From Promethearchaeota archaeon (GTDB taxonomy: Archaea; Asgardarchaeota; Lokiarchaeia; Sigynarchaeales; SOKP01): 46,027 nucleotides of DNA. This document shows positions 36,595 to 45,674 of the stretch, in pieces (positions within the stretch are counted from its first letter, which is position 1; every line of letters begins with the position of its first letter). The stretch covers positions 1 to 46,027 of the forward strand of contig JAGXOB010000008.1 in NCBI GenBank assembly GCA_019894735.1, given 5' to 3'. The translations under genes and the position numbers were made by a program. The notes beneath the pieces were generated by a model. That model searched no databases, had not been told where the DNA came from, and worked only from the letters and a program-made list of their open reading frames with translations.

Positions 36595-37353
36595 ATGAGT
36601 GAACTTGAAATTTTCAATTTTATTATGTTATTCTTTGGTATAGTGGGAGCATGTGTTTTTGTTCTTCTTTTCTTTGTATCGGCACCTTATGGGCAGCATA
36701 TTAGAAAAGGTTGGGGTCCCAATATTAACAATAAATTGGGATGGTTTGTAATGGAACTTCCAACTGTCATTGTATTTCTTATTCTATATCTTATAGGAGA
36801 CAGAAAAACGAGCATGACTTCTATAATCTTTTTTATCATATGGATGCTTCATTATGGGCAGCGAACATTTATTTTTCCTTTCTTAATCCGAGCAAAAGAA
36901 CCAATGCCAGTGACAATCATTACTTTTGGATTTATTTTTAATGGGCTTAACACTTATTTGCAATCTCGCTGGATTTACACATTATCTGCCCCTTATTCCG
37001 ACGATTGGATTTTTTCCCCTTTCTTTATAATCGGGGTTAGCATTTTTCTTCTTGGGATAGTTATTAATCTCCAATCGGATCATATCATTAGAAATTTACG
37101 CAAACCAGGTGAAACGGAATATAAGATACCTTATGGAGGTATGTTCAGGTGGGTAAGTAATCCAAGCTATTTTGGGGAAATTACCGAATGGGCAGGATGG
37201 GCAATATTAACCTTCTCGTTTCCAGGGTTAGTATTTGTAGCATGGACATTTGCGAATCTCGCACCTCGAGCGCTTTCTATTCACAGATGGTATCTAAAAA
37301 CTTTCCCAGATTACCCTAAAAACAGGAAAGCGTTAGTTCCTTTTATTTATTAG
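36595..37353 (+). CDS. steroid 5-alpha-reductase-like membrane enzyme (SRD5A family)
   Basis: 252 residues, about seven membrane helices. Nearly every SRD5A landmark is present: APYGQHIRKGWGPNINNKLG near 30, MELPTVIVF, MLHYGQRTFIFPFLIRAKEPMP near 84-105, FNGLNTYLQSRWI, INLQSDHIIRNLRKPGETEY near 160, IPYGGMFRWVSNPSYFGEITEW, and the closing HRWYLKTFPDYPKNRKALVPFIY. The C-terminal third matches human SRD5A2 very closely. These enzymes use NADPH to reduce 4-ene-3-keto steroids or other enone lipids, such as polyprenol-type substrates. The archaeal substrate is unknown. It is convergent with an SDR gene. Confidence 0.88.
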   Translation: MSELEIFNFIMLFFGIVGACVFVLLFFVSAPYGQHIRKGWGPNINNKLGWFVMELPTVIVFLILYLIGDRKTSMTSIIFFIIWMLHYGQRTFIFPFLIRAKEPMPVTIITFGFIFNGLNTYLQSRWIYTLSAPYSDDWIFSPFFIIGVSIFLLGIVINLQSDHIIRNLRKPGETEYKIPYGGMFRWVSNPSYFGEITEWAGWAILTFSFPGLVFVAWTFANLAPRALSIHRWYLKTFPDYPKNRKALVPFIY

Positions 37354-37388
37354 ATACAATGTTTCCAAAAAAAAAAGAGTTACATCAA

Positions 37389-38393
37389 CTAAAACGAATG
37401 TTGATAGGAGCTTTTTTTGAGGTTTTGATAGAATTCAGATTTTCGCAAGATAAACCACCGTAAAATAGGTTTTACTAGTGGAATTAAATATCTCTTTATC
37501 CCAATCCACTTTCTTACCTCTTCATAAAAATCTTCTAAAGTGAAATTCTGAAACTTCAAAATGCCCTGTAAATAACTCATTTCTTGATCGTCAAAGAAGC
37601 CGCAATGAGAATGGTGATTTGAAAAGGCTTCATCTGGTAAGAATCCTCTTCCAAAACCCATGATTTCGAACATGTCATTGATATTGTCTCTATACGATAT
37701 TTGACATTGTTTTCCACCCCCTAAGTTGAAGGTTTTATTCCATATTTCATTCGAATCTATAGCGTTTACTAAAGCTAATCCAACATCTTTTGCGTGAATA
37801 GTCTCTACGCTTGTATCTAACGCAATGAAAAACATGACAGGCCTAAATTTTATTACATCTATTGCGACAACATAAGATATCCTAAAAATACAATACTCCA
37901 ATTTAGATTCTTTAATTAACCGTTCAGCTTTTATTTTAGTAGTAGTATAGAGATCTTTCTTATCATCTTCAATTAGATCGGATAATTTAATGATAGGATT
38001 TTCCCGTCGATCGCCGTAAACAGCAACAGAAGAAGTAAATATAAGTTTGGGTCGGTTTGTCTGATTTTCCATTGCAGTTATTACATTTTGAGTACCATCT
38101 ACATTAGTAGAAACCGCAACTTCAGGATTTATTAACGCTACATCCGGTAAAACGGCTGCAGCATGAATAACTACGTCCTGTCCATTAACAGCTTCTTTTA
38201 CTTCCTCATAATTCTGTAATGTGCCCCAGACAATTCTAATCTTATCTGAATATCTATAGAATAGTTTTTTATTCTTGCGGGATCCTCTTAGAAATAAACT
38301 AATTTCGTATCTATTCCTGTTTAACAGCTCTTTAAAAATCTCTTTACCAATTGTTCCAGATGCTCCTGTTAATAAAATTTTCTTCTTTGCCAT
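37389..38393 (-). CDS. extended SDR NAD(P)-dependent epimerase/dehydratase family
   Basis: 334 residues. GASGTIGK (10-17) binds the dinucleotide; S121/S122 (FTSSVAVYG) and Y149-x3-K153 (LYTTTK) form the catalytic set. The family covers sugar-nucleotide epimerases and 3-beta-hydroxysteroid dehydrogenases. The C-terminal 35 residues are basic and hydrophobic (RYLIPLVKPILRWFIL) and could associate with the membrane. It ends next to the SRD5A-like gene, convergent with it; no operon. Confidence 0.85.
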   Translation of the reverse strand: MAKKKILLTGASGTIGKEIFKELLNRNRYEISLFLRGSRKNKKLFYRYSDKIRIVWGTLQNYEEVKEAVNGQDVVIHAAAVLPDVALINPEVAVSTNVDGTQNVITAMENQTNRPKLIFTSSVAVYGDRRENPIIKLSDLIEDDKKDLYTTTKIKAERLIKESKLEYCIFRISYVVAIDVIKFRPVMFFIALDTSVETIHAKDVGLALVNAIDSNEIWNKTFNLGGGKQCQISYRDNINDMFEIMGFGRGFLPDEAFSNHHSHCGFFDDQEMSYLQGILKFQNFTLEDFYEEVRKWIGIKRYLIPLVKPILRWFILRKSEFYQNLKKSSYQHSF

Positions 38394-38543
38394 GTAAGAT
38401 GATCAGACTATTGTAAATAAAACTGATAAAAATATCACTTAGATTATTGAATAAAAGAGGTTTTTAATATTTTCTGCTGTTAAATAAAAACGGTATAATA
38501 TGTTCAATTTGGAATGAAATTAATAATAATTTTAAGAAGGAAC

Positions 38544-39737
38544 TTACGAATTGAATTTTCTATTGAATATCTCAATTAAAAATTCTTCCAACTTGCCTGC
38601 AGGGATATCTAATAGCGTGATTTCCAAATGTCTTCCTCTCTCTGCTTCTTCGATCCTTACTGTCTTCGACGCAATAATCTTTAGTTGGTTCAATGTCCGT
38701 ATATATTTTCGAAAGCTCATTTTAACATGAGGTTCTACTGAATATGTTTCGCTAATTATTTGATACTCTTCAAAAGCTTCGTCAACCAATGTAAACGGCT
38801 CGTCTTTATTAATTAAAGATCTCGCAATTCCAAACAATGCTAAAAGCTCTTGATCGTTAAGTTGATCAACGATCTCAGCTCTAAATGTAGGGTACACATC
38901 ATTTGAAGCTTCCCTAATAATGTCTGCACTTATTCGATCTAAACCCTCTCTGTCAGCATATAACCCACTTTTTCTTAGAATCTCAATTCCGTGACGCATA
39001 TCTTGATGATCAGTAACAATTTGGCTGACCATATTTAAGATATCATCTTCAATAACGTACTCTTTTAAAGCCAATTCGCTTCTATATTCTAGTATTTGTT
39101 TTGCTTCTTCGTATTTATACGGTTTAAGCTTAATTTTTCCGTTTAGTCTACTTAAAATTCTTTCAGTTTCAATTTTCATCCAATCTTTATTTCGGGAGAT
39201 TAGTATTATAGAGAGTTTTGCGTTTTGATGACCATAGGTTTCAGCTATATCTAACAAAGCTAGAATTTCATCCGATCTCAATAGATGAGCTTCATCGATT
39301 ACCAATAACATATAACTCTTTTCTCTTATTAGCTGTTTTAGAATTAGTTTGAGGGCTTCGTCATCTGAAAAACCCCTACCGCTCCCGTGGGTATGTTTAG
39401 CTAGAAGTTCACGTATTATCTTACTTTTTGAGCGGAAATTTATACAATTATAATACTCAGTAAACATGTTAATATCTTTTTCTAACGCAATATTTTTGAA
39501 ATTTTTACCAAAAAATCTCGCAGTACAGGTTTTCCCAACTCCTCCTTTACCTAAAATAAGGACATTGATCGAAGGTTGCTCTTCTTCATCAAGAATCCGT
39601 CTAAAGTTATAAATTAAGGTATTTATTACCTCATCACGACAATATAATTTGTCTGGCACATAACTCATATCAAGCGAACTTGCTTGTTTGAAAACTGACT
39701 TTTTCATGAATGGTTTTCTAAATTCATCCTCGTCCAT
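38544..39737 (-). CDS. Orc1/Cdc6-like AAA+ ATPase
   Basis: 397 residues. Walker A GKGGVGKT (63-70), Walker B/DEAH-like LLVIDEAH (144-151), a sensor-1 region (LSIILISRNKDW), then a lid and a C-terminal winged-helix region (about 290-397). The layout of AAA+ plus winged helix is that of archaeal Orc1/Cdc6 origin-binding proteins, though some MoxR- or TniB-like ATPases look similar. AGGAG lies 10 nt before ATG 39737. It is immediately downstream of a XerA-type recombinase on the same strand. Confidence 0.8.
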   Translation of the reverse strand: MDEDEFRKPFMKKSVFKQASSLDMSYVPDKLYCRDEVINTLIYNFRRILDEEEQPSINVLILGKGGVGKTCTARFFGKNFKNIALEKDINMFTEYYNCINFRSKSKIIRELLAKHTHGSGRGFSDDEALKLILKQLIREKSYMLLVIDEAHLLRSDEILALLDIAETYGHQNAKLSIILISRNKDWMKIETERILSRLNGKIKLKPYKYEEAKQILEYRSELALKEYVIEDDILNMVSQIVTDHQDMRHGIEILRKSGLYADREGLDRISADIIREASNDVYPTFRAEIVDQLNDQELLALFGIARSLINKDEPFTLVDEAFEEYQIISETYSVEPHVKMSFRKYIRTLNQLKIIASKTVRIEEAERGRHLEITLLDIPAGKLEEFLIEIFNRKFNS

Positions 39738-39795
39738 GATTGACTGGCTCCTAATTGAAATTTTTAGTGATATATAAGTTATTATAGAACAAATT

Positions 39796-39817
39796 AAGTA
39801 TAAACTTTCTTATACTT
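39796..39817. promoter_or_regulatory. inverted repeat upstream of orc1/cdc6
   Basis: AAGTATA (39796-39802) and TATACTT (39811-39817), 8-nt spacer, lie 59-80 nt upstream of the ATP­ase start, just outside the predicted TATA box at about 39769-39778. It could be an operator or origin element. Confidence 0.35.
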
Positions 39818-39859
39818 TCATCTTTTTACTAAAACATCAAAAGATTATTGACTTAAGAT

Positions 39860-39885
39860 GTTATAAAAATTTGATAATTTATAAC
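39860..39885. terminator. inverted repeat at the xer gene end
   Basis: GTTATAAA (39860-39867) and TTTATAAC (39878-39885) directly adjoin the stop codon of the recombinase gene. It may terminate its transcript, or form part of an origin or dif-like element. Confidence 0.35.
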
Positions 39886-40815
39886 TTATCGCAATTTTAA
39901 GTTATCATTATTTAACGGATGCATCGCGGAATAAGACTGTCTTAACTTAGTAATATCATTCTTAGCATAAATACGAGTTGTATTTGGAGAGCTGTGTCCT
40001 AAAATATCTTGTAATTCACTGATATCCATTCCCGATCTTCTAAGATGCGTAGCTCCAGTATGCCTAAATATATGAGGCGTTATAATTTTAGAATCAGGGA
40101 AGCCACACTTCTCTTTTATAGATTTTATATCTGCTTGAACGACGCGAGGATTTAATTTTTGATTTCTTGTGTTTACTAATAGATGATCTTCGGAAGTGTA
40201 AGATATTCGATTCCTTAAATATTCGTTAAATAGAGATAATGTAGTATAGTCAACCGGTACAATTCTTTCTTTACTTCCTTTACCCTTTAACCTTATGTAG
40301 CCTTTATTAAAATCAATATCTCTTATTTTAATATCGCAAAGTTCGCTTACACGTGCCATAGTAGAATAAAGGAGCCTTACAATCAAATAATATCTCTGAC
40401 TTTTCCTCGAGTTAAACACTTTTCTATCTTTTAACTTATTAAAAATTACTTCAATGTCAGAAACATCAAGAAATTTAGGAAGACTTTCTTCTAACTTTAT
40501 TTTAGGAGATTTAATTGTACTCATAGGATTTCTTGTTATAAATTCATTGAGTGTTAAAAATTTGAAATAAGATCTCAATGTGGCTATTTTTCTGCTTATG
40601 CCCTTTTTAGTATACTCCAAATCTTTAAGTTGTTTTAGAAAAAATCTAATTCTCTGACGTAACATTGGCGATTCAAGAGGTAAATCTCCTACAAGATTAA
40701 TAAATTTTTCAAGATCATATCGATACGCTTTAATTGTTGAGGGCGCACATCCTTCTTCGACTTCCTTCGAAATTAGAAAATCGTCGATAAAATCTGAAAC
40801 ATTATAATCTACCAT
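39886..40815 (-). CDS. xerA: XerA-type tyrosine recombinase
   Basis: 309 residues. N-terminal SAM-like core-binding domain (SDFIDDFLISKEVEEGCAPSTIKAY), then the catalytic domain with R155 (ARVSEL), K179 (GKGSKER), H248-x2-R251 (HIFRHT), H274 (LGHSS) and nucleophile Y283 (TRIYAK). The complete catalytic set and full length fit a chromosomal dimer-resolution recombinase (XerA/XerC/D), not a degenerate phage integrase. No phage genes are nearby. It lies just upstream of the Orc1/Cdc6-like gene, on the same strand. Confidence 0.9.
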   Translation of the reverse strand: MVDYNVSDFIDDFLISKEVEEGCAPSTIKAYRYDLEKFINLVGDLPLESPMLRQRIRFFLKQLKDLEYTKKGISRKIATLRSYFKFLTLNEFITRNPMSTIKSPKIKLEESLPKFLDVSDIEVIFNKLKDRKVFNSRKSQRYYLIVRLLYSTMARVSELCDIKIRDIDFNKGYIRLKGKGSKERIVPVDYTTLSLFNEYLRNRISYTSEDHLLVNTRNQKLNPRVVQADIKSIKEKCGFPDSKIITPHIFRHTGATHLRRSGMDISELQDILGHSSPNTTRIYAKNDITKLRQSYSAMHPLNNDNLKLR

Positions 40816-40836
40816 AATAAGAGAAATAACATCGTG

Positions 40837-40871
40837 ATATTACATAATACGGTGTAATATGCAGGTAATAT
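40837..40871. promoter_or_regulatory. GTAATAT cluster upstream of the recombinase gene
   Basis: ATATTACA (40837-40844) and TGTAATAT (40853-40860) form a perfect 8-bp inverted repeat with an 8-bp spacer. A third GTAATAT (40865-40871) repeats in direct orientation 11 bp on. It sits 22-56 nt upstream of the ATG, so it is either an autoregulatory operator or a dif-like site. Confidence 0.4.
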
Positions 40872-40916
40872 CAGAATTATTTCTTTACTAAATGTCGGAT
40901 ATATATTAAAAAGGAC

Positions 40917-41858
40917 TTAAATCAATCCTTCTCCATACCAACCTTGTTTGATGAAAAGATAAGCATTCATAGCAGCTGTTGTCCCTTCACCAGTAGCAGT
41001 AGTTACTTGTCGTATTCCACCAGTTACATCTCCTGCTGCATATATGCCCGGAAAGTTAGTTCCTTGATTTTTATCAACTTTAATATTATTTTCCTCATCA
41101 AGTTCTATCCCTGCCTTCTTTGCTAATTCACTCTGTGGCTCAACTCCTATAGCAATAAACAGAGCACTTACATTTAGATTTGTTATTTCACCAGTTTCAA
41201 TATTTTTAATTTTTAGTTCTCCTAATTTGTCATCCTTAGGTATAGCTTCTTCAATAGTACAATTATACATTGGTACAACATTCGGTAACGAATCGACTTC
41301 ATTTACTATGCATGCTTCTGCTCGTAAACAGTGCCGTCTATGAATAAGGTAAACTTTTTTGGCAACACCTGAAAGATAGATTGCCTCTAGACCAGCGGCG
41401 TTACTACCACCAACCGTAGCTACTACTTGATCTCTAAATAAGGGACCGTCACAAGTAGCACAGTATGATATCCCGTTACCTACTAATTGATATTCGTTAG
41501 GTAATCCAAGTGAAAGATGCTTTGAACCCGTAGCAATAATAATGGCTTTCGCTTTTATATCTCCTTTAGAAGTAGTTACTGTCATTTCTTTTGGGTTGAT
41601 TGTTAAAACTTCATTATAAAAAAAGGTAGTTCCGTAATTTTCAGCTTGTTTCCTCATTTTTTCTGTCAATTCAAGACCATTAATACTCTCAAATCCGGGA
41701 TAATTTTCAATTTTAGGGGCTGTTCCTGCTAAACCTCCAAATGCCTTATTTTCAAAAAGAGCGGTCTTTAAACCCATTCTTCCTCCATAAATTGCAGCTG
41801 TTAACCCCGCTGGCCCACCACCAATAATTACCAGTTCAAATTCATTTATATCAGTCAC
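40917..41858 (-). CDS. trxB: thioredoxin reductase
   Basis: 313 residues. FAD site GGGPAG (13-18), redox pair CATC (133-136) in SYCATCDGP, NADPH domain with GGSNAA and HRR (IHRRHCLRAE), and the C-terminal AAGDVTGGIRQVTTATGEG. It reduces thioredoxin using NADPH. Length and motif order are normal. A paralogue lacking the CxxC lies upstream on the same strand, about 107 nt away. Confidence 0.95.
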   Translation of the reverse strand: MTDINEFELVIIGGGPAGLTAAIYGGRMGLKTALFENKAFGGLAGTAPKIENYPGFESINGLELTEKMRKQAENYGTTFFYNEVLTINPKEMTVTTSKGDIKAKAIIIATGSKHLSLGLPNEYQLVGNGISYCATCDGPLFRDQVVATVGGSNAAGLEAIYLSGVAKKVYLIHRRHCLRAEACIVNEVDSLPNVVPMYNCTIEEAIPKDDKLGELKIKNIETGEITNLNVSALFIAIGVEPQSELAKKAGIELDEENNIKVDKNQGTNFPGIYAAGDVTGGIRQVTTATGEGTTAAMNAYLFIKQGWYGEGLI

Positions 41859-41965
41859 TTTTAGTCTCCTTTAATTTGTAGCTCTATTCAAATTTACACA
41901 TAATAATCTTAATAATAATTTAAATTTTTTTTCAATATTACATCGCTCCTTTAAATTCTATACCT

Positions 41966-42913
41966 TTACTTCTTTTGTTGGTGACGAAGATATTTGCAAG
42001 CGTTTATTCCCGCTCGTGCACCTTCTGCTGCAGCAAAAACAACTTGAAAAAGACCACCTGTACAATCACCAGCAGCATAAACTCCTTTAATATTTGTTTT
42101 TTGATCGCCATCCACTTTAATGTTGCGCATATCATCTAATACTACTCCTGCTTTTTTGTAGATTGAATTAGAAGAGATGTGAGATAAAATAAATAAGCAG
42201 CTTAATTCAAATTCTTTAATTCTATCAACATCATCTGATTCAGACTCTGTAGGTTTGCATGCAATTTTTTGAATCTTACCTTCTGAATCTGATATCGCTT
42301 CAATAACCTTCATTTTCTCAATAACTTCGATTCCAGCGTCTTTGACTTCATAAACCTTTTGTGGTAGTTCCTCAATACCTACATCACTAATAACACGAAC
42401 AATGCAACCCATCTGATTTAGAACCAAAGCGTCTTCCATCACTTCTTCGTCTCTTCCGTATAAATATACTACTTTATCTTTGTATGACGGTCCATCGTAT
42501 AATGCACTATAGGACACTCCATATCCTAATAACGCATTTTCCCCTTTTATGACTTCTTTCCGTTCCCCCGAACCCGTGGCAATTATTACTACATCGGCAC
42601 TGATATTAGCCGTTCTCGTAGAGATCAAATTTGTCCCCATTCCTAACATTAACGAGATCACATCTCTATTCATTAATTTTACGCTTTCATAGCTTTCAGC
42701 ATGTTTCTTAAATTTTTCAAAAAGCATCAATCCAGATATATCAATTTCTCCTAACCAATTTTGAATTTCTTGCGTTTTTGTTAACGAGGAAGGTTCTTTT
42801 CCCTCTAATACTATCGTGTCCCTATTTGCTCTACCACAATACACCGCAGCACTTAAACCCGCTGGTCCGGTGCCTATTATCAGAACTTCACACTTAAAAT
42901 CTTGAACTTCCAT
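41966..42913 (-). CDS. thioredoxin-reductase-like flavoprotein without redox cysteines
   Basis: 315 residues, paralogous to the neighbouring trxB. The FAD site GTGPAG (14-19) and AAGDCTGGLFQVVFAAAEGAR are kept. Where TrxB has YCATCDGP this protein has YSALYDGP (135-142), so both redox cysteines are gone. The NAD(P) domain has YGRDEE in place of GGSNAA/HRR and probably does not bind NADPH in the usual way. It may be an FAD protein serving another partner (ferredoxin/flavodoxin-type or regulatory). Retained residues elsewhere suggest it is expressed, not a pseudogene. Confidence 0.88.
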   Translation of the reverse strand: MEVQDFKCEVLIIGTGPAGLSAAVYCGRANRDTIVLEGKEPSSLTKTQEIQNWLGEIDISGLMLFEKFKKHAESYESVKLMNRDVISLMLGMGTNLISTRTANISADVVIIATGSGERKEVIKGENALLGYGVSYSALYDGPSYKDKVVYLYGRDEEVMEDALVLNQMGCIVRVISDVGIEELPQKVYEVKDAGIEVIEKMKVIEAISDSEGKIQKIACKPTESESDDVDRIKEFELSCLFILSHISSNSIYKKAGVVLDDMRNIKVDGDQKTNIKGVYAAGDCTGGLFQVVFAAAEGARAGINACKYLRHQQKK

Positions 42914-43117
42914 AAAACACCCTTAATACTATTTGTTTATGAAAATAAAAAGCTAGTAATTTAACTATATGAATTCTAAATTAAAAATAATCATATATTA
43001 ACGTAAGTAATAATCGAAAAGATCGGAAATTATATGATATAATTTGAATATTTATTATTGATTTAAGATTAAATATAATCGATTATTGACATAATTATTA
43101 CTATACCTAAAAATATT

Positions 43118-43123
43118 AGGGAG
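43118..43123 (+). promoter_or_regulatory. Shine-Dalgarno of the glycyl radical enzyme gene
   Basis: AGGGAG, 8 nt before ATG 43132, is the clearest ribosome site in this part of the window and fixes the start. Upstream, 42914-43131 is an A+T-rich divergent promoter region shared with the TrxB-like gene. Confidence 0.6.
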
Positions 43124-43131
43124 CCTTTTTA

Positions 43132-45633
43132 ATGAGTGATTCTGAAGATAAAATTGAAATCAAGAAAGAAGAACCAAAATTTAATATTGCTGAACCTCAC
43201 CACTTATCCAGAAGATCTAAATGGTTAAGAGATTATTACTTCAAAGGAGTTAAGCGGGAGTGGAACAACGAATACATGTCTTTCACTACGGGGACAGATT
43301 GGGACATAATATGGTGCGAATCTGATTACTATGTCACTCCTGAGATTTACTTTTACATAGGAAATAAAGACAAGGGTGTTTTTGAGGGATGCTTGAGATC
43401 TGTGGCAATTCCCGTTTCATTACCTGATGGTTTCTGGGATTTATCTTTACCCGAACGTAAGATCCAATTTTTCAAAACCGTAATGCTAGAGTATGTACCA
43501 CACGAAATTATATCCGAAAACGATTTGGTTGCTGGTGGTAGGTTTAACACTCAATTGAGCGATTGTTTAACCAAAACTGAGACCAAAAAATATTGGAAGG
43601 AAAATATGAGTAATAGAAATAAATTTTACAAATTTCATAAATCAGGTTTTGGAAATACAGGGGCAACAGGTGGCCACCTTATACCGGATCACGAAACCAT
43701 AATTAAAAAAGGTTTTAAATTTATTTATGAAGAAATTAAAGCTCAATACGAGCAATTATCAGAACGAGAAAGAAAAGGGTCCAAAGGTCAAGAATTAAGA
43801 GCAATGTTAGAAGCTTCGGAGATACCAAGAAAATTTGCTAAAAAATACGCTGAAGAATGTAGAAAACTTAAAGAAAAAGCAAGTACGCTTGAAAGAGTAG
43901 AAGAACTGGAACAGATGGCTAAAAACCTTGAAAAAGTCCCTTGGGAACCTGCTGAAACTTTTTGGCAAGGTGTGCAAGCTATTTGGTTAACTCATATGCT
44001 TATTATGGCTGAAGAGTCTTACCCTGGACCAGGTACTTCTTTTGGCCGAACAGATCAGCACCTCTGGGAACTATACAAGAAAGATGTGGTTGATGAAAAA
44101 AATATTTCAAAAGAATTCGCTAAAGAAATTTTAGGTAGTTTTTGGTTTCATTGCAACACCGCTTACGACGCTCAAATCAGAGTAGGAAAGCAAGGTATTA
44201 CTGCAGCATTCGGCCAATTGATGACCCTTAGTGGTTGTGGTCCTAACAGTGAAGATTTAACCAATGAACTGACTTATACTATTCTGGAAGTTGTGGACGA
44301 ATGGTCTCCCATCTTAGAACCAAAACCAAATGTTAGACTGCATAGAAATTCTCCTGAGAAATTGTTAAATATCGTAGTCGACATGGTCTCCCGATCGCAA
44401 GGAGCACCATTTCTTATAAACTTCGATGAGAGAAGTATAGCTGGTATGATATCGGAAGGTATATCCCCTGAAGATGCTTGGGATTATGCTTGTGTTGGAT
44501 GCCTAGAAAATACAATGCAAGGAAACGATAGATCTGGGACTGTGAATTGTAATCCAAACCTAACGAAAAGCATTGAATTAACTCTTTGGAACGGGAAAAA
44601 TATGCCCGGTAATGATGTTGCTACTAAGAAAGGCGAGCAAGTTGGTCCAAAAACGGGTAATCCTGAAATCTTTACCACTTGGGAGGAATTTTGGAATGCT
44701 TGGAAAAAACAAACCGAATTTCTCATTAAATACACGGTAGATATATACAATTTAACTGAATCTCTTAGAGCCGATTATTTTCCAACTCCATACTTATCGA
44801 CTTTAATACGAGGGTGCATTGAAAAAGGATTAGATATTAGATGCGGGGGGCCTGAGTTAAGGTTTATAACCGTCGAGGGCGTTGGTTTTGCTACTACCGT
44901 AGATTCTTTATTGGCAATTAAAAAATTCGTCTACGAAGATAAGAAATACACGTTATCTCAAATTAAAAATGCTTTGATTAACGATTTTGAAGGAGAAGAA
45001 TACGCTGTAATTCAAACAATCTTAAAAAATAGAGGGCCAAAATATGGAAACGATGTCGATGACTCTGATAGATTCGCTCAAAAAGTTATGCAAGCGTGGG
45101 CTGGCGAAACATGGAAATACAAAACTCCTACTGATTTTCAATTTCGACCTGGAATGCTATCATGGAATTATTGGGCTGGAGCTGACGCTAGTCTTACAAT
45201 TGCTACTCCCAATGGTCGAAAAATGGGAACATTTCTCTCTAACGCGATTTGTCCTTCAAATGGAGCAGATCTTAAAGGTCCTACGGCAGTGACAAATTCG
45301 GTGGGTATTGCTTTAGGCGGAAAAACCGATGAAGGTGATTACGTTAACTATTTACCTAACGGGGCAAGCCATACCATCACATTCAATCCCACAATTCTTA
45401 AGAATCCCGAACATCGAGAAAAATTTAAATCATATTTACGGGGATATATTGAAAACGGAGGAACTTGTTTACAAGTAAATATGCTCGATGTTGAAATGCT
45501 TAAGGATGCCCAAAAACATCCAGAAAATTACTCTAATCTCTTAGTTCGAATTACGGGCTATAACGCATATTTTAACGCCATAGGAAAAGAATTGCAGGAC
45601 GAAATAATCGCTCGAGAATCGCATTCGATCTAA
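43132..45633 (+). CDS. glycyl radical enzyme (pyruvate formate-lyase family)
   Basis: 833 residues, typical for the family. Anaerobic enzyme using a protein glycyl radical. The active-site block is ACVGCLEN: C457 is the catalytic cysteine, with E459 in the G-C-x-E pattern of the decarboxylase/lyase/dehydratase branch. The glycyl loop at the C-terminus reads VRITGYNAYF (805-814), placing the radical at G809. ATPNGRKMGTFLSN (691-704) and GPTAVTNSVG are standard. G-C-x-E argues against pyruvate formate-lyase (CC) and benzylsuccinate synthase. Substrate unknown; arylacetate decarboxylation, dehydration and C-N or C-S cleavage are all open. No activating enzyme is encoded in the window. Confidence 0.92.
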   Translation: MSDSEDKIEIKKEEPKFNIAEPHHLSRRSKWLRDYYFKGVKREWNNEYMSFTTGTDWDIIWCESDYYVTPEIYFYIGNKDKGVFEGCLRSVAIPVSLPDGFWDLSLPERKIQFFKTVMLEYVPHEIISENDLVAGGRFNTQLSDCLTKTETKKYWKENMSNRNKFYKFHKSGFGNTGATGGHLIPDHETIIKKGFKFIYEEIKAQYEQLSERERKGSKGQELRAMLEASEIPRKFAKKYAEECRKLKEKASTLERVEELEQMAKNLEKVPWEPAETFWQGVQAIWLTHMLIMAEESYPGPGTSFGRTDQHLWELYKKDVVDEKNISKEFAKEILGSFWFHCNTAYDAQIRVGKQGITAAFGQLMTLSGCGPNSEDLTNELTYTILEVVDEWSPILEPKPNVRLHRNSPEKLLNIVVDMVSRSQGAPFLINFDERSIAGMISEGISPEDAWDYACVGCLENTMQGNDRSGTVNCNPNLTKSIELTLWNGKNMPGNDVATKKGEQVGPKTGNPEIFTTWEEFWNAWKKQTEFLIKYTVDIYNLTESLRADYFPTPYLSTLIRGCIEKGLDIRCGGPELRFITVEGVGFATTVDSLLAIKKFVYEDKKYTLSQIKNALINDFEGEEYAVIQTILKNRGPKYGNDVDDSDRFAQKVMQAWAGETWKYKTPTDFQFRPGMLSWNYWAGADASLTIATPNGRKMGTFLSNAICPSNGADLKGPTAVTNSVGIALGGKTDEGDYVNYLPNGASHTITFNPTILKNPEHREKFKSYLRGYIENGGTCLQVNMLDVEMLKDAQKHPENYSNLLVRITGYNAYFNAIGKELQDEIIARESHSI

Positions 45634-45674
45634 ATCGAACTTCATTCTCTTTAGCACTAGAAAAAATCTAAAGT

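Noticed and set aside
39738..39885. Replication origin
   Set aside because: No ORB/mini-ORB repeats are recognisable; only short A+T palindromes, so kept as a finding and not annotated as an origin.
43132..45633. Pyruvate formate-lyase or benzylsuccinate synthase as the call
   Set aside because: Active site is G-C-L-E, not the Cys-Cys pair of pyruvate formate-lyase or the motif of benzylsuccinate synthase.
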